Below are positions 1 to 7,818 of a stretch of 64,000 bases of DNA, in pieces; within the stretch, counting starts at the first letter, position 1, and each line of letters starts with the position of its first letter. The position numbers and the translations under genes are program-made. Under the pieces are notes generated by a model, which was not told the origin of the DNA, ran no database searches, and saw only the letters and a list, made by a program, of their open reading frames with translations. Source of the DNA: Lysinibacillus fusiformis (GTDB lineage Bacteria; Bacillota; Bacilli; Bacillales_A; Planococcaceae); contig NZ_PDFK01000006.1 of the NCBI RefSeq assembly GCF_002845985.1, forward strand, positions 62,001-126,000, read 5' to 3'.

Positions 1-249
1 GAGATAAAGGTACAGTAAAATGGTGTTAAAGCTAGGCAAAAGGAATTTAAACTGAAGGCTGAATTAGCAGTTGTTATAATCAATAAACCTCGTGATTTGT
101 TAGTTAGAAGTTCTGGTAAAGCACCATTTAATCGAATTATTTCATTTGTGTTCTCTAGTGATGAGATGGTAAATTATTTACAAAAAGTGTTAAAGAGGAC
201 TACGCTAGGAGTGAAGGTAGTAAACTACATGATAAAAGTGAGGCAAAAT

Positions 250-684
250 ATGAAAAATGTATATATGGAGCAAGTCGAAGAAAAATGGCGTGATGCTTTT
301 AGTGAGCTTGTTGCTGCCGTAGAAACGAATGTACCAGATGGATTTGAACAAACAATGCAATATGGAATGGTCAGTTATGTGGTACCATTAACATCCTATC
401 CTGAGGGTTACCATGTGACACCGAATACGCCATTACCTTTTATTAGCCTAGCTGTACAGAAGCGTCATATTGCACTCTACCACATGGGTATTTATGCAGA
501 TCCAGCATTGCTTTCTTGGTTCCAAGAGGAGTATGCAAAGCGAGTGCCCACAAAATTAAATATGGGGAAAAGCTGTATTCGATTTACAAATGCCAAAAAT
601 ATTCCATTTGATTTAATCGGTGAGCTTGTGTCAAAAATAACCCCTGCGCAATGGATTTCACATTATGAAGGAGTGAAAAAATAG
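250..684 (+). CDS. DUF1801 (YdhG-like) family protein
   Basis: The 144-residue product resembles the DUF1801/YdhG family: an amphipathic N-terminus, the run VPDGFEQTMQYGMVSYVVPL, and a C-terminal KSCIRFTNAKNIPFDLIGEL. The biochemical role of the family is not settled, so none is assigned. The start at 250 is chosen because family similarity begins at MKNVYMEQ. The frame is open further upstream (to base 19), but those residues look unlike the family. It is followed directly by the VOC gene with no gap, so the two are probably co-transcribed. The family call is good; the exact start is moderately certain. Confidence 0.7.
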   Translation: MKNVYMEQVEEKWRDAFSELVAAVETNVPDGFEQTMQYGMVSYVVPLTSYPEGYHVTPNTPLPFISLAVQKRHIALYHMGIYADPALLSWFQEEYAKRVPTKLNMGKSCIRFTNAKNIPFDLIGELVSKITPAQWISHYEGVKK

Positions 685-1062
685 ATGAAAAGCGCGACTC
701 CATTTTTAATGTTTCAAGGGCAGGCCAATGAGGCGATTGAACAATATAAGAAGTGGTTTCCAGATTTAGAAGTTGTTAGCTTAGCGTATATGGATAATTC
801 ACAACAGGTAGCAATGGCAGTCCTCCATTTAAAGGGATTAAAATTGCTGGTGAATGATAGTGCCATTCAACACGAGTTTACGTTTACTCCATCAACATCA
901 GTCTTTATAGAGTGTGATTCGGAGGAGGAAATAAACCGTTTTGTTGCCCAAATGCTAGAAGGCGGCCAAGCATTAATGCCACTTAATCATTATGGTTTTT
1001 CTAAACAGTTTGCATGGATTCAAGATCGTTTTGGCATGTCCTGGCAATTATCGTATGATTGA
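685..1062 (+). CDS. VOC-superfamily protein (PhnB/glyoxalase-like)
   Basis: A 125-residue protein with the PhnB-like vicinal-oxygen-chelate pattern: ATPFLMFQGQANEAIEQYKKWF at the N-terminus (beta strand then helix), a central FTFTPSTSVFIECDSEEEINRF, and a C-terminal FGMSWQLS. Proteins of this type fold into paired beta-alpha-beta-beta-beta units and are usually annotated as 3-demethylubiquinone methyltransferase-like or glyoxalase-like, often without tested function. The start codon follows the previous stop directly, with GAAGGAG eight bases upstream inside the preceding gene, which suggests translational coupling. Substrate unknown. Confidence 0.8.
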   Translation: MKSATPFLMFQGQANEAIEQYKKWFPDLEVVSLAYMDNSQQVAMAVLHLKGLKLLVNDSAIQHEFTFTPSTSVFIECDSEEEINRFVAQMLEGGQALMPLNHYGFSKQFAWIQDRFGMSWQLSYD

Positions 1063-1123
1063 TGAATTAGGAATATAAATAATGAAAAGAAAACAAAAAA
1101 TAGTAGTAAAAGGGGAATTGAGG

Positions 1124-2104
1124 ATGGCGGTAACTTTAGTGAAGCATGATATTAAATATGCTGAGGCGATGCATGAGTTATCTTCTATGCCGCAGGTGCG
1201 AGATGCCCTCGGGTTACCTGCTGGTAAGGTAGAAGATACCATTAATTTTATCAAACGTGAATGTGTGGACGAGGAAGAGGGGAAGACGGTTCCTCGTGTA
1301 GTTTTGAATGAGGAAGGGCAACTGATTGGTGTAACATCCCTAATGTTTATAGATCATGATAAAAAGAGCTGTCATATTGGCTCTTGGCTAGGTCACCAAT
1401 TTTGGGGGAAAGACTATAATCTTGAAGCCAAAACAGCTATCTTAGACATTGCATTTTTCGAGCTAGGACTAGCACGGGTTTTTGCTGGGGCTCGGAAGGT
1501 AAATATCCGATCACAAAAAGCACAAGAAAAACTGCCTTTTATTCGATTAGGTGTGGAAAGTAAATATCCAGAGGAGCATTCATGGTTGGAGGTGAAGGAA
1601 AAACAACCGTGTGTGTTAAATGTCTTTGAACGTGAAGATTTTGTCCGTTATCGAATATCCCTACAGAAGGTAGATGGCAATCGTGAAGATTTTTTACCAC
1701 AATTAATGCTAGCTGATGAAAGTGAAATGGTAGTTCGAGAATACTTAGATAAAGGCACTTTATTTGAAATTAAGTGTGGGGAGCTGCTGGTGGGGGTGGC
1801 GTTAGTCATTGCGCAATCTGATACAACGATCGAGTTGAAGAATATTGCTATTGTGCCAAAGTACCAAGGGAAGGGAATGGGCAAAGAGGTATTACGACAA
1901 CTCACTGAAATATGCCAGAAGGAAGGCTATCAAACAGTGCTTGTTGGAACAGCCAACTCAAGTATTGATAATATTGCCTTTTATCAAAAAGCAGGCTTTC
2001 GCATGGAGGCTATTGAAAAAGATTTCTTCCGCCATTATCCAGAGCCTATTTATGAAAACGGCATTCGCGCATTAGATATGATTTTCTTTTCAAAGGCATT
2101 ATAA
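1124..2104 (+). CDS. Tandem-GNAT acetyltransferase
   Basis: 326 residues containing two GNAT acetyltransferase units. The first (about residues 1-165) has IGSWLGHQFWGKDYNLEAKTAIL, like RimJ/RimL-type enzymes. The second (about 185-320) has IAIVPKYQGKGMGKEVLRQL, the acetyl-CoA binding motif A (Q/RxxGxG/A). An ATG 42 bases upstream is in frame, but 1124 is preferred because AAAGGGGAATTGAGG lies just before it. Acceptor substrate unknown. The double-domain length is larger than a single GNAT (about 150-180 residues). It ends at a bidirectional terminator shared with nsrR. Confidence 0.75.
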   Translation: MAVTLVKHDIKYAEAMHELSSMPQVRDALGLPAGKVEDTINFIKRECVDEEEGKTVPRVVLNEEGQLIGVTSLMFIDHDKKSCHIGSWLGHQFWGKDYNLEAKTAILDIAFFELGLARVFAGARKVNIRSQKAQEKLPFIRLGVESKYPEEHSWLEVKEKQPCVLNVFEREDFVRYRISLQKVDGNREDFLPQLMLADESEMVVREYLDKGTLFEIKCGELLVGVALVIAQSDTTIELKNIAIVPKYQGKGMGKEVLRQLTEICQKEGYQTVLVGTANSSIDNIAFYQKAGFRMEAIEKDFFRHYPEPIYENGIRALDMIFFSKAL

Positions 2105-2118
2105 GTATCTTCATAAAG

Positions 2119-2157
2119 AAATACCCGTTCAACAAAGGTTGAGCGGGTATTTTTATT
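2119..2157. terminator. Bidirectional terminator between GNAT gene and nsrR
   Basis: A 15-bp stem (AAATACCCGTTCAAC paired with 2138-2152, one G-T wobble) with a 4-base loop. It is T-rich on the + side and A-rich on the other, so it can serve both convergent genes. Confidence 0.85.
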
Positions 2158-2590
2158 TCCCAAGCAGAAGAGCCATTAACTTTTCTTTGGAATGTAAGAA
2201 ATCGTCTAATGTATAGCGATCTAATACGTTCAAATAGGCTTGTAAAGCTTCATACAGAACACCTTTCAGCTGACATTCTGGGGCTATTTTACATAGATTA
2301 TTTTCTTTATCGAAACATTCTACAAGATGAAAATCTTCTTCTGTATGACGAACAATTTCACCGATAGTAATGGTTTTTGGATCGATGGCTAAGCGAATGC
2401 CACCACCACGTCCACGAATCGTTTCGATATACCCTAATAATCCAAGCTGATGTGTCACCTTCATTAAATGGTTTTTCGATATATTATAAGCATCTGAAAT
2501 CTCTTGAATAGTTGATAATTGACCATCTTCCTTCGCACCTAGATAAATAAGAGTACGCAGAGAGTAGTCTGTGTATAAAGTTAAGCGCAT
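2153..2590 (-). CDS. nsrR: NsrR, Rrf2-family nitric-oxide-sensing repressor
   Basis: 145 residues, full length for NsrR. The N-terminal winged helix (MRLTLYTDYSLR, then ISKNHLMKVTHQLGLLGYIETIRGRGGGIRL) is typical of Rrf2 proteins. Cys92, Cys100 and Cys106 plus Asp8 sit where Bacillus subtilis NsrR places its [4Fe-4S] ligands (three Cys and Asp8). By family knowledge the intact cluster allows DNA binding, and NO destroys it and relieves repression. The gene is divergent from hmp, the classic NsrR target, with two operator-like sequences in the gap. Identification is firm; direct regulation of hmp is inferred from position and operators. Confidence 0.93.
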   Translation of the reverse strand: MRLTLYTDYSLRTLIYLGAKEDGQLSTIQEISDAYNISKNHLMKVTHQLGLLGYIETIRGRGGGIRLAIDPKTITIGEIVRHTEEDFHLVECFDKENNLCKIAPECQLKGVLYEALQAYLNVLDRYTLDDFLHSKEKLMALLLGK

Positions 2591-2668
2591 CAGAACACCC
2601 TACTTTCTATAATTCAAAATAATTATAGCATTTTTACATTGAAGTATAATATTTTCAAACCATTTTTA

Positions 2669-2688
2669 AAGATGTATTTAAAATACAT
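2669..2688. promoter_or_regulatory. NsrR operator 1
   Basis: AAGATGTATTT followed by AAAATACAT contains a perfect 8-1-8 palindrome (ATGTATTT-A-AAATACAT, 2672-2688). It matches the AAnATGyATTT half-site pattern known for NsrR. It lies in the nsrR/hmp divergent gap. Confidence 0.75.
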
Positions 2689-2706
2689 TAATTATGTCCA
2701 TTTTGT

Positions 2707-2728
2707 TAAAGATGTATTTAAAATATTG
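2707..2728. promoter_or_regulatory. NsrR operator 2 (direct copy)
   Basis: TTAAAGATGTATTTAAAATA is a 20-base exact copy of the first operator core, exactly 40 bases downstream. Its right half-site is degenerate (AAATATTG). Spacing of about four helical turns puts both on the same DNA face. Confidence 0.65.
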
Positions 2729-2780
2729 CTTTAAGAAAATGAAAGGGTTATATTGTAATCACGAAAGGATGGTAAGCGAT

Positions 2781-3947
2781 ATGTTAAAACAAGAAACAAT
2801 TCAAATTATTAAAGCAACAGTACCTGTATTAGAAGTTCACGGTGTTGAGATCACGAAGACGTTTTACAAAAATATGTTTCAAGCTCATCCAGAATTATTA
2901 AATATTTTTAATCACACGAACCAAGAACAAGGTCGTCAGCAAACAGCATTAGCTAACACTGTTTATGCTGCTGCAGTTCATATTGAAAATTTAGAAGCAA
3001 TTTTACCAGCAGTAATGCTTATAGCACATAAACACCGTAGTTTAGGTATTTTACCTGAACATTACCCAATCGTTGGGGAAAACTTATTAAAAGCTATTAA
3101 GGAAGTACTTGGTGACGCAGCAACCGATGACATTATTAATGCATGGGCTGAGGCATATGGCGTTATAGCAGATATTTTCATTCAAGTAGAAGAAGAGTTA
3201 TACCAGAAAACTGAGAATAACGGTGGATGGCGTTTATTTAAACCATTAAAAGTGGCGAAGAAAGTAGTTGAAAGTGACTTAGTTACATCCGTTTACTTTG
3301 TGAATGAAGATGGCTCACCACTGCCAGCTTATGAACCAGGTCAATATATTAGCATCCGTGTGAAAGTGCCAGGCGAAGAGTATTTGATGAACCGTCAATA
3401 CACACTTTCACAAGCGAATGCAGAAGACGGCTATCGTATTTCTGTAAAACGAGAAAGCGATCATACGCCAAATGGTAAAGTTTCAAACTATATTCATGAT
3501 GACTTACAAGTAGGAGATTTAGTTGATGTAAGTGCTCCAGCTGGGTTATTTGTTTTAGAAGAAACGGCTGCACCAATTACATTTGTAAGTGGTGGTATCG
3601 GTGTAACACCTTTAAACAGTATGTTGCAATCTTTACATGATGATGCAGTGAATGAAGTAAACTTTATCCAATGTGCTCGTAATGAGAAAGTTGTAGCGTT
3701 CAGCGATGACATTCAGGAGAAAGTAAAGGTACTACCGAATGCATCCTATACAGCTTTATTCTCTGAAGAAGATAAGCTTATTACAAAAGAGTTATTAGCA
3801 GAAAAAGTTGCTAATAATGCAGATGTTTATGTATGTGGGCCTGTAGGCTTTATGGAAGCTGTTATTAAAAACTTACAGGAAATTGGCGTGAAAGATGAAA
3901 AAATTCACTATGAATTCTTCGGACCAGCCATGCAATTAGCTAAATAA
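2781..3947 (+). CDS. hmp: Flavohaemoprotein Hmp, NO dioxygenase
   Basis: 388 residues in the family's usual three domains. These are a globin (about 1-140, with [13 protein letters not shown] including the proximal-His region), an FAD domain (about 150-260, NRQYTLSQA for RxYS/T-type FAD binding) and an NAD(P)H domain (about 265-388, [13 protein letters not shown] and YVCGPVGFM). The enzyme oxidises NO to nitrate using O2 and NAD(P)H in the cytosol. The start at 2781 gives the family N-terminus [17 protein letters not shown]; the open frame extends 29 codons upstream into the operators. Expected to be induced by NO through NsrR. Confidence 0.95.
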   Translation: MLKQETIQIIKATVPVLEVHGVEITKTFYKNMFQAHPELLNIFNHTNQEQGRQQTALANTVYAAAVHIENLEAILPAVMLIAHKHRSLGILPEHYPIVGENLLKAIKEVLGDAATDDIINAWAEAYGVIADIFIQVEEELYQKTENNGGWRLFKPLKVAKKVVESDLVTSVYFVNEDGSPLPAYEPGQYISIRVKVPGEEYLMNRQYTLSQANAEDGYRISVKRESDHTPNGKVSNYIHDDLQVGDLVDVSAPAGLFVLEETAAPITFVSGGIGVTPLNSMLQSLHDDAVNEVNFIQCARNEKVVAFSDDIQEKVKVLPNASYTALFSEEDKLITKELLAEKVANNADVYVCGPVGFMEAVIKNLQEIGVKDEKIHYEFFGPAMQLAK

Positions 3948-3960
3948 TATAATGTGTAGG

Positions 3961-3998
3961 TCCCTGTTATGAGTTACAACTCGTAACAGGGATTTTTT
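3961..3998 (+). terminator. hmp terminator
   Basis: TCCCTGTTA pairs with TAACAGGGA, extended inward by GAGTT/AACTC with one mismatch, and is followed by TTTTTT. Confidence 0.9.
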
Positions 3999-4095
3999 GC
4001 GGACAATCCTGAGAGATGGATTAAATCTGAAACGAGATGAGTGAAGCGGTATGACGGAAAGAGCGAAACTATGAAAAAAAGTAGGGACTTTCCCG

Positions 4096-4124
4096 TTGAC
4101 AATATACCTTATGGGGTATATTAT
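4096..4124 (+). promoter_or_regulatory. cstR promoter with embedded CstR operator
   Basis: -35 TTGACA (4096-4101), a 17-base spacer and -10 TATTAT (4119-4124). The spacer is almost entirely an inverted repeat, ATATACC-TTATG-GGGTATA (4102-4120). This is the AT-flanked C/G-rich dyad typical of CsoR/CstR-family operators, so bound repressor would block RNA polymerase. The same architecture recurs upstream of the CoA-disulfide reductase gene. Confidence 0.8.
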
Positions 4125-4175
4125 AAATCACGTAAGCAAGTTCAATCAATCGTTATGGAGGGGGGCGCAAACAGC

Positions 4176-4436
4176 ATGGCTTATGGTTCTAACACAGCAA
4201 ATCGTGTGAAACGTATGGAAGGCCAATTACGGGGTATTTTACGTATGATGGAAGACGGTCAAAACTGTAAGGATGTGATAACGCAGCTATCTGCCGTACG
4301 TTCCGCGGTTGATAAGACGATAGGTGTTATTGTTAGTGAAAATTTATTGGAATGTGTATCAACAGCTAAAGGTGATACAGAAAAAATGAATTTCGCTATT
4401 CAAGAGGCAATGGATTTAGTTGTGAAAAGTCGATAG
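4176..4436 (+). CDS. cstR: CstR, persulfide-sensing CsoR-family repressor
   Basis: 86 residues in the all-helical CsoR/FrmR family. Cys31 (GQNCKD) and Cys60 (LLECV) are the two cysteines of the persulfide sensor CstR. The His that copper-sensing CsoR carries next to its second Cys position is absent, which separates it from copper sensors. In Staphylococcus aureus CstR the two cysteines form di- or trisulfide bridges with persulfides and release DNA. The start at 4176 is set by GGAGGGGGG ten bases upstream; an in-frame upstream extension would run through the promoter. First gene of the sulfur island. Confidence 0.9.
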   Translation: MAYGSNTANRVKRMEGQLRGILRMMEDGQNCKDVITQLSAVRSAVDKTIGVIVSENLLECVSTAKGDTEKMNFAIQEAMDLVVKSR

Positions 4437-4441
4437 TTTTG

Positions 4442-4460
4442 ATATACCCCAAAATGTATA
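4442..4460. promoter_or_regulatory. Degenerate CstR-type site between cstR and rhodanese gene
   Basis: ATATACCCC-AAAA-TGTATA has a good left half and a weak right half. No convincing promoter overlaps it, so it may be a secondary site or a remnant. Confidence 0.35.
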
Positions 4461-4478
4461 AAGAAGGAGAGTGATCAC

Positions 4479-4820
4479 ATGGAAACATGGATTGTTATTG
4501 CGCTTATCGCAGCGTTTTTCATTTGGCGAATGAAGCCTACTAAAGGTGTTCATTCAATTTCTGCTGCACAATTAAAAAATATGCTTAATGATAAAGATAA
4601 GGTATTTATTGATGTGCGTACACCAGCTGAGTATAAGGGACGTAACATTCCGCAATTTAAAAATGTTCCGCTTGGATCAAGCTTTGACAAACTACCAAAG
4701 GACAAAGAAATTATTGTCATTTGTCAAAGTGGAATGCGAAGTAGCCAGGCTTGTAAGAAACTAAAAAAACAAGGCTTTAAGCATGTTACCAATGTTCGTG
4801 GCGGAATGAGTGCATACTAG
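4479..4820 (+). CDS. Membrane-anchored single-domain rhodanese
   Basis: 113 residues: an N-terminal membrane helix (about residues 3-16, WIVIALIAAFFIW) then one rhodanese domain with FIDVRTPAEYKGRNI and the active loop CQSGMRS. The Cys would carry the persulfide in sulfur transfer. A strong GAAGGAG site precedes the ATG. Rhodaneses of this anchored type are common in sulfide-detoxification operons. Its position directly after cstR, with an 11-base gap to a second rhodanese, indicates an operon. The partner protein is unknown. Confidence 0.88.
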   Translation: METWIVIALIAAFFIWRMKPTKGVHSISAAQLKNMLNDKDKVFIDVRTPAEYKGRNIPQFKNVPLGSSFDKLPKDKEIIVICQSGMRSSQACKKLKKQGFKHVTNVRGGMSAY

Positions 4821-4831
4821 GAGGAGGAAAA

Positions 4832-5131
4832 ATGAAGGAAATTACAGCAAAAGAAGTTCAACAAGCTATGGAGCAGGGAAGCAAGTTGAATCTTATTGAT
4901 GTACGAGAGGTAGATGAGGTAGAGACTGGTCATATTCCAGGTGTTATTCATATCCCGCTCGGATTATTAGAGTTTCGACTACATGAATTAAATAAGAATG
5001 AGCCGTATATTATGGTTTGTCGATCAGGTGGACGTAGTGGTCGTGCTACTCAAATACTAGAAAGTAATGGCTTTATTGTATCCAACATGGCTGGTGGTAT
5101 GCTTGCTTGGGAGGGTGCAGTAAAAATATAG
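4832..5131 (+). CDS. Small cytosolic rhodanese
   Basis: 99 residues, one complete rhodanese fold without a membrane segment: NLIDVREVDEVETGHIPGVIHIPLG, active loop CRSGGRS and C-terminal NMAGGMLAWEG. It would take up or pass on sulfane sulfur between low-molecular-weight persulfides, TusA/DsrE carriers and the dioxygenase encoded downstream. AGGAGGAGG precedes the ATG. It differs from the preceding rhodanese by lacking the anchor, so the pair may serve membrane and cytosolic pools; that is inference. Confidence 0.9.
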   Translation: MKEITAKEVQQAMEQGSKLNLIDVREVDEVETGHIPGVIHIPLGLLEFRLHELNKNEPYIMVCRSGGRSGRATQILESNGFIVSNMAGGMLAWEGAVKI

Positions 5132-5160
5132 AGCATAGATATATTTTTTTAGTAAAAATA

Positions 5161-5178
5161 ATACCCATGTAGGTATAT
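5161..5178. promoter_or_regulatory. Possible CstR-type site before TusA-rhodanese gene
   Basis: ATACC-CATGTA-GGTAT is a compact dyad resembling the cstR operator but with fewer G/C positions. It overlaps the region just upstream of the ribosome binding site. No clear -35/-10 pair is seen. Confidence 0.4.
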
Positions 5179-5194
5179 GGAGGTTGTTAGGTGT

Positions 5195-5743
5195 ATGAAG
5201 TCTGATTTTCAGCTAGATGCTAAAGGACTATCTTGTCCAATGCCGATAGTGAAAACGAAGAAGATGATGGCTGATTTACTGGATGGTCAAATTTTAGAAG
5301 TTTCTGCGACAGATAAAGGATCAAAAGCGGATATTGCTGCATGGGCTGAAACGGTCGGTCATCAATACATTGGTACGTTAGAGGCAGATGGTGTGCTAAA
5401 GCATTATATTCGCAAATGTACAAATGAACAAATAGTAGAGATGACATTTGGTCAAATAATTGATCTAGAGCAGATTACCAATCGTGAGGGATTGATTCTT
5501 GATGTACGTGAGGAGGCAGAATTCGCTTTTGGACATATTGAGGGAGCAAAATCTATTCCGATGGGTGAACTAATGGCACGACTTACGGAGCTTGATAAAG
5601 AGCAGGAGATTTATGTCATCTGTCGTACAGGAACACGCAGTGATATGGCTGCACAAAAGCTTGCTTCACATGGTTTTACAAAGGTATTTAATGTCTTGCC
5701 GGGGATGACATCCTGGACGGGCAATTTAACAAAAAGCATTTAA
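5195..5743 (+). CDS. TusA-rhodanese fusion sulfurtransferase
   Basis: 182 residues with two domains. An N-terminal TusA/SirA-like domain (about 1-75) has LDAKGLSCPMPIVKTKK, with Cys14 as the sulfur carrier. The C-terminal rhodanese (about 90-180) has LILDVREEAEFAFGHIEG and the active loop CRTGTRS. The fusion would let a persulfide move between domains on one chain. Multidomain sulfurtransferases with TusA and rhodanese units (for example CstA) occur in cst operons of Firmicutes. The start at 5195 is preferred over an ATG at 5177 because GGAGG (5179-5183) lies between them. Confidence 0.87.
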   Translation: MKSDFQLDAKGLSCPMPIVKTKKMMADLLDGQILEVSATDKGSKADIAAWAETVGHQYIGTLEADGVLKHYIRKCTNEQIVEMTFGQIIDLEQITNREGLILDVREEAEFAFGHIEGAKSIPMGELMARLTELDKEQEIYVICRTGTRSDMAAQKLASHGFTKVFNVLPGMTSWTGNLTKSI

Positions 5744-5759
5744 TTAGGAGGAATTTAAG

Positions 5760-6155
5760 ATGTCAAACAAGGTAGCAATCATTGCAAGTAATGGTGGTTT
5801 ATTTGATGCATATAAAGTGTTTAATATCGCAACGGCTGCGGCAGCTTCTGAGAAGGAGGTAGCCATCTTCTTTACGTTTGAAGGGCTGAATCTCATTCAT
5901 AAACAAGGGATGCATGTACTACCGATGCCTGCTGGCGCGGAGCATTATGCAAAAGGTTTTTCAAAAGCAAATGTACCAGCCATCCCACAACTGGTGGAAA
6001 TGGCACAAGAACTAGGGGTGAAATTTATTGCTTGTCAAATGACTATGGATGTCATGGGTTTATCAACAGATGATTTTATTGACGGTATTGAAGTAGGTGG
6101 AGCTGTAACTTTCCTTGAGTTTGCCAAAGATGCAGCGCCATCACTAACTTTCTAG
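5760..6155 (+). CDS. DsrE-family sulfur carrier
   Basis: 131 residues of the DsrE/DsrE2 family: NKVAIIASNGGLFDAYKVFNIATAA at the N-terminus, FFTFEGLNLI, and the conserved cysteine in FIACQMTMDVMGL near residue 97. DsrE-like proteins carry or transfer persulfide sulfur, often with TusA. Here it sits between the TusA-rhodanese fusion and the dioxygenase fusion. It is shorter than many DsrE2 proteins but contains the core. AGGAGG precedes the ATG, 16 bases after the previous stop. Confidence 0.85.
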   Translation: MSNKVAIIASNGGLFDAYKVFNIATAAAASEKEVAIFFTFEGLNLIHKQGMHVLPMPAGAEHYAKGFSKANVPAIPQLVEMAQELGVKFIACQMTMDVMGLSTDDFIDGIEVGGAVTFLEFAKDAAPSLTF

Positions 6156-6215
6156 TAATTTGTTCTTGAGAGTGGGGAGTGACTATAGCTCTCCGCTATA
6201 AAAAACATTGAAATC

Positions 6216-6230
6216 ATACCTATGGGGGTA
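6216..6230. promoter_or_regulatory. CstR-type dyad overlapping a Shine-Dalgarno sequence
   Basis: ATACC-TATG-GGGGTA strongly resembles the cstR operator, but its GGGGG is also the ribosome binding site for the start at 6237. A start point downstream of it would leave almost no leader, so a promoter role is doubtful. Confidence 0.35.
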
Positions 6231-6236
6231 AAATGT

Positions 6237-7364
6237 ATGTCTATTCAAAAGTGGAGTGCATCACAAGTTGCTAAAAAGGTCATTAATAATGAAGCGCTGT
6301 TTATTTTAGATGTTCGTAATGCAGAGGCATTTGAAGATTGGAAAATGGAGGGACATCGATTTGAGTACCTAAATATCCCGTACTTTGAGTTGTTAGATGG
6401 GATTGAAGATATTTTACCTAAAATTCCGGCTGAACAAACAGTATTAGTTGTCTGTGCCAAAGAAGGCTCATCATTGATGGTCGCTGAAATGTTGTCTGAG
6501 GCAGGTCGTGATGTTGCCTATTTAGCAGGAGGCATGAAATCTTGGAGTGAATATTTAGAGCCGATTAAAGTTGGTGATTTAACAGGTGGTGGAGAGCTGT
6601 ATCAATTCGTCCGTTTAGGAAAGGGCTGCCTTTCATATATGGTCATTTCTGAAGGTGAGGCAGCGATTATTGATGCTGTGAGATTTACAGATGTATTTAC
6701 AAGCTTCGCTGAACAGAAGAACGTTACAATTAAATATGTTTTTGATACACATTTACATGCCGACCATATTTCAGGTGGACGCCATATAGCAGAAGAAACT
6801 GGTGCAGCTTACTACTTACCACCAAAAGATGCTGAAGAGGTTGTCTTTCCTTATACACCTCTAGTTGATGGAGCCACTGTTCAAATCGGTGCTTCTAAAA
6901 TAGATGTAGGTGCTATCTATTCACCTGGTCATACAATTGGCTCTACATCTTTTGTCATCGACGGCAGCTATTTATTAACGGGTGATATTTTATTTATTGA
7001 TTCAATTGGTCGACCTGATTTAGCTGGACTTGCTGAAGATTGGGTTGGAGATTTACGAGAAACACTTTATAAGCGTTATCGCAAATTGTCTGAAGAATTA
7101 ATAGTGCTACCAGCACATTTCATGATTATTGATGAGCTTAATGCAGATGGAACGGTTGCGAAACGATTAGGAGAGTTATTGGCGCAGAACCATGGTTTAA
7201 ATATTCAAAGTGACGAGGAATTTAGACGTGTTGTCACGGATCAATTACCTCCACAGCCAAATGCATATCAAGAGATTCGTCAGGTAAATATGGGGAAAAT
7301 AACACCTGCACCAGATGAACAGACAGAAATGGAAATTGGACCAAATCGCTGTGCTGTCCGATAG
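6237..7364 (+). CDS. Rhodanese-persulfide dioxygenase fusion (CstB/ETHE1-like)
   Basis: 375 residues. An N-terminal rhodanese domain (about 1-110) has [13 protein letters not shown] and the loop CAKEGSS with Cys73. A metallo-beta-lactamase domain (about 115-330) has [11 protein letters not shown] (His172, His174, Asp176, His177), SPGHTIGS and LTGDILFID, the pattern of ETHE1-type non-haem iron persulfide dioxygenases. The C-terminus ends NRCAVR with a further Cys. Such enzymes oxidise glutathione or other thiol persulfides to sulfite. Here the rhodanese is N-terminal, whereas CstB-type fusions carry it C-terminally. GGGGG eight bases before 6237 fixes the start. Confidence 0.87.
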   Translation: MSIQKWSASQVAKKVINNEALFILDVRNAEAFEDWKMEGHRFEYLNIPYFELLDGIEDILPKIPAEQTVLVVCAKEGSSLMVAEMLSEAGRDVAYLAGGMKSWSEYLEPIKVGDLTGGGELYQFVRLGKGCLSYMVISEGEAAIIDAVRFTDVFTSFAEQKNVTIKYVFDTHLHADHISGGRHIAEETGAAYYLPPKDAEEVVFPYTPLVDGATVQIGASKIDVGAIYSPGHTIGSTSFVIDGSYLLTGDILFIDSIGRPDLAGLAEDWVGDLRETLYKRYRKLSEELIVLPAHFMIIDELNADGTVAKRLGELLAQNHGLNIQSDEEFRRVVTDQLPPQPNAYQEIRQVNMGKITPAPDEQTEMEIGPNRCAVR

Positions 7365-7505
7365 CGTATGCTAAAGTGCAATGAGTACGCATGCATGCTT
7401 GTAGCGTGTAAATTCCGTGAATGGAAGGCACTCTTCCTTCCTGAAGTTAATAAAGTGGAACCGGCAAAATCGCTTACACCCTTTGTCGGATCAAAGGAGA
7501 TTACT

Positions 7506-7733
7506 ATGATGTCAAATTTACAACTAGATGCAAAAGGCTTGTCATGTCCCATGCCTATTGTGAAAACAAAGAAGGCAATGGATACATTAGTTACGGGGGA
7601 AATCTTAGAAGTTCAAGTAACAGATAAAGGAGCTTTAGCGGATATTCCTGCTTGGGCTAAAGCGGGAGGGCATGTGATTTTAGATCAATCCGAGGTTGCT
7701 GGTGTCATTACATTTTTAATTCAGAAAGCATAG
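7506..7733 (+). CDS. tusA: TusA-family sulfur carrier
   Basis: 75 residues, a stand-alone TusA/SirA-like protein: LQLDAKGLSCPMPIVKTKKAMDTL, with the CPxP motif cysteine as sulfur carrier. It is highly similar to the TusA half of the fusion at 5195, which suggests duplication within the operon. AAAGGAGA precedes ATGATG; the second ATG (7509) is equally possible. The frame is open 46 codons upstream, but that stretch resembles no TusA and has no ribosome binding site. The 141-base gap after the dioxygenase gene shows no convincing hairpin. Confidence 0.9.
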   Translation: MMSNLQLDAKGLSCPMPIVKTKKAMDTLVTGEILEVQVTDKGALADIPAWAKAGGHVILDQSEVAGVITFLIQKA

Positions 7734-7741
7734 AGCTTATT

Positions 7742-7778
7742 GAGGGTTGTCTATTAACGTAGCACAACCTTCTTTCTC
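7742..7778 (+). terminator. Weak hairpin after tusA
   Basis: AGGGTTGT (7743-7750) pairs with ACAACCTT (7764-7771) around a 13-base loop, followed by TCTTTCTCTTT. It may be a partial terminator lowering expression of the TauE gene. Confidence 0.5.
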
Positions 7779-7818
7779 TTTATCTTGATAGATGGGAGCT
7801 AGAAAGAAGGAAAAATAA

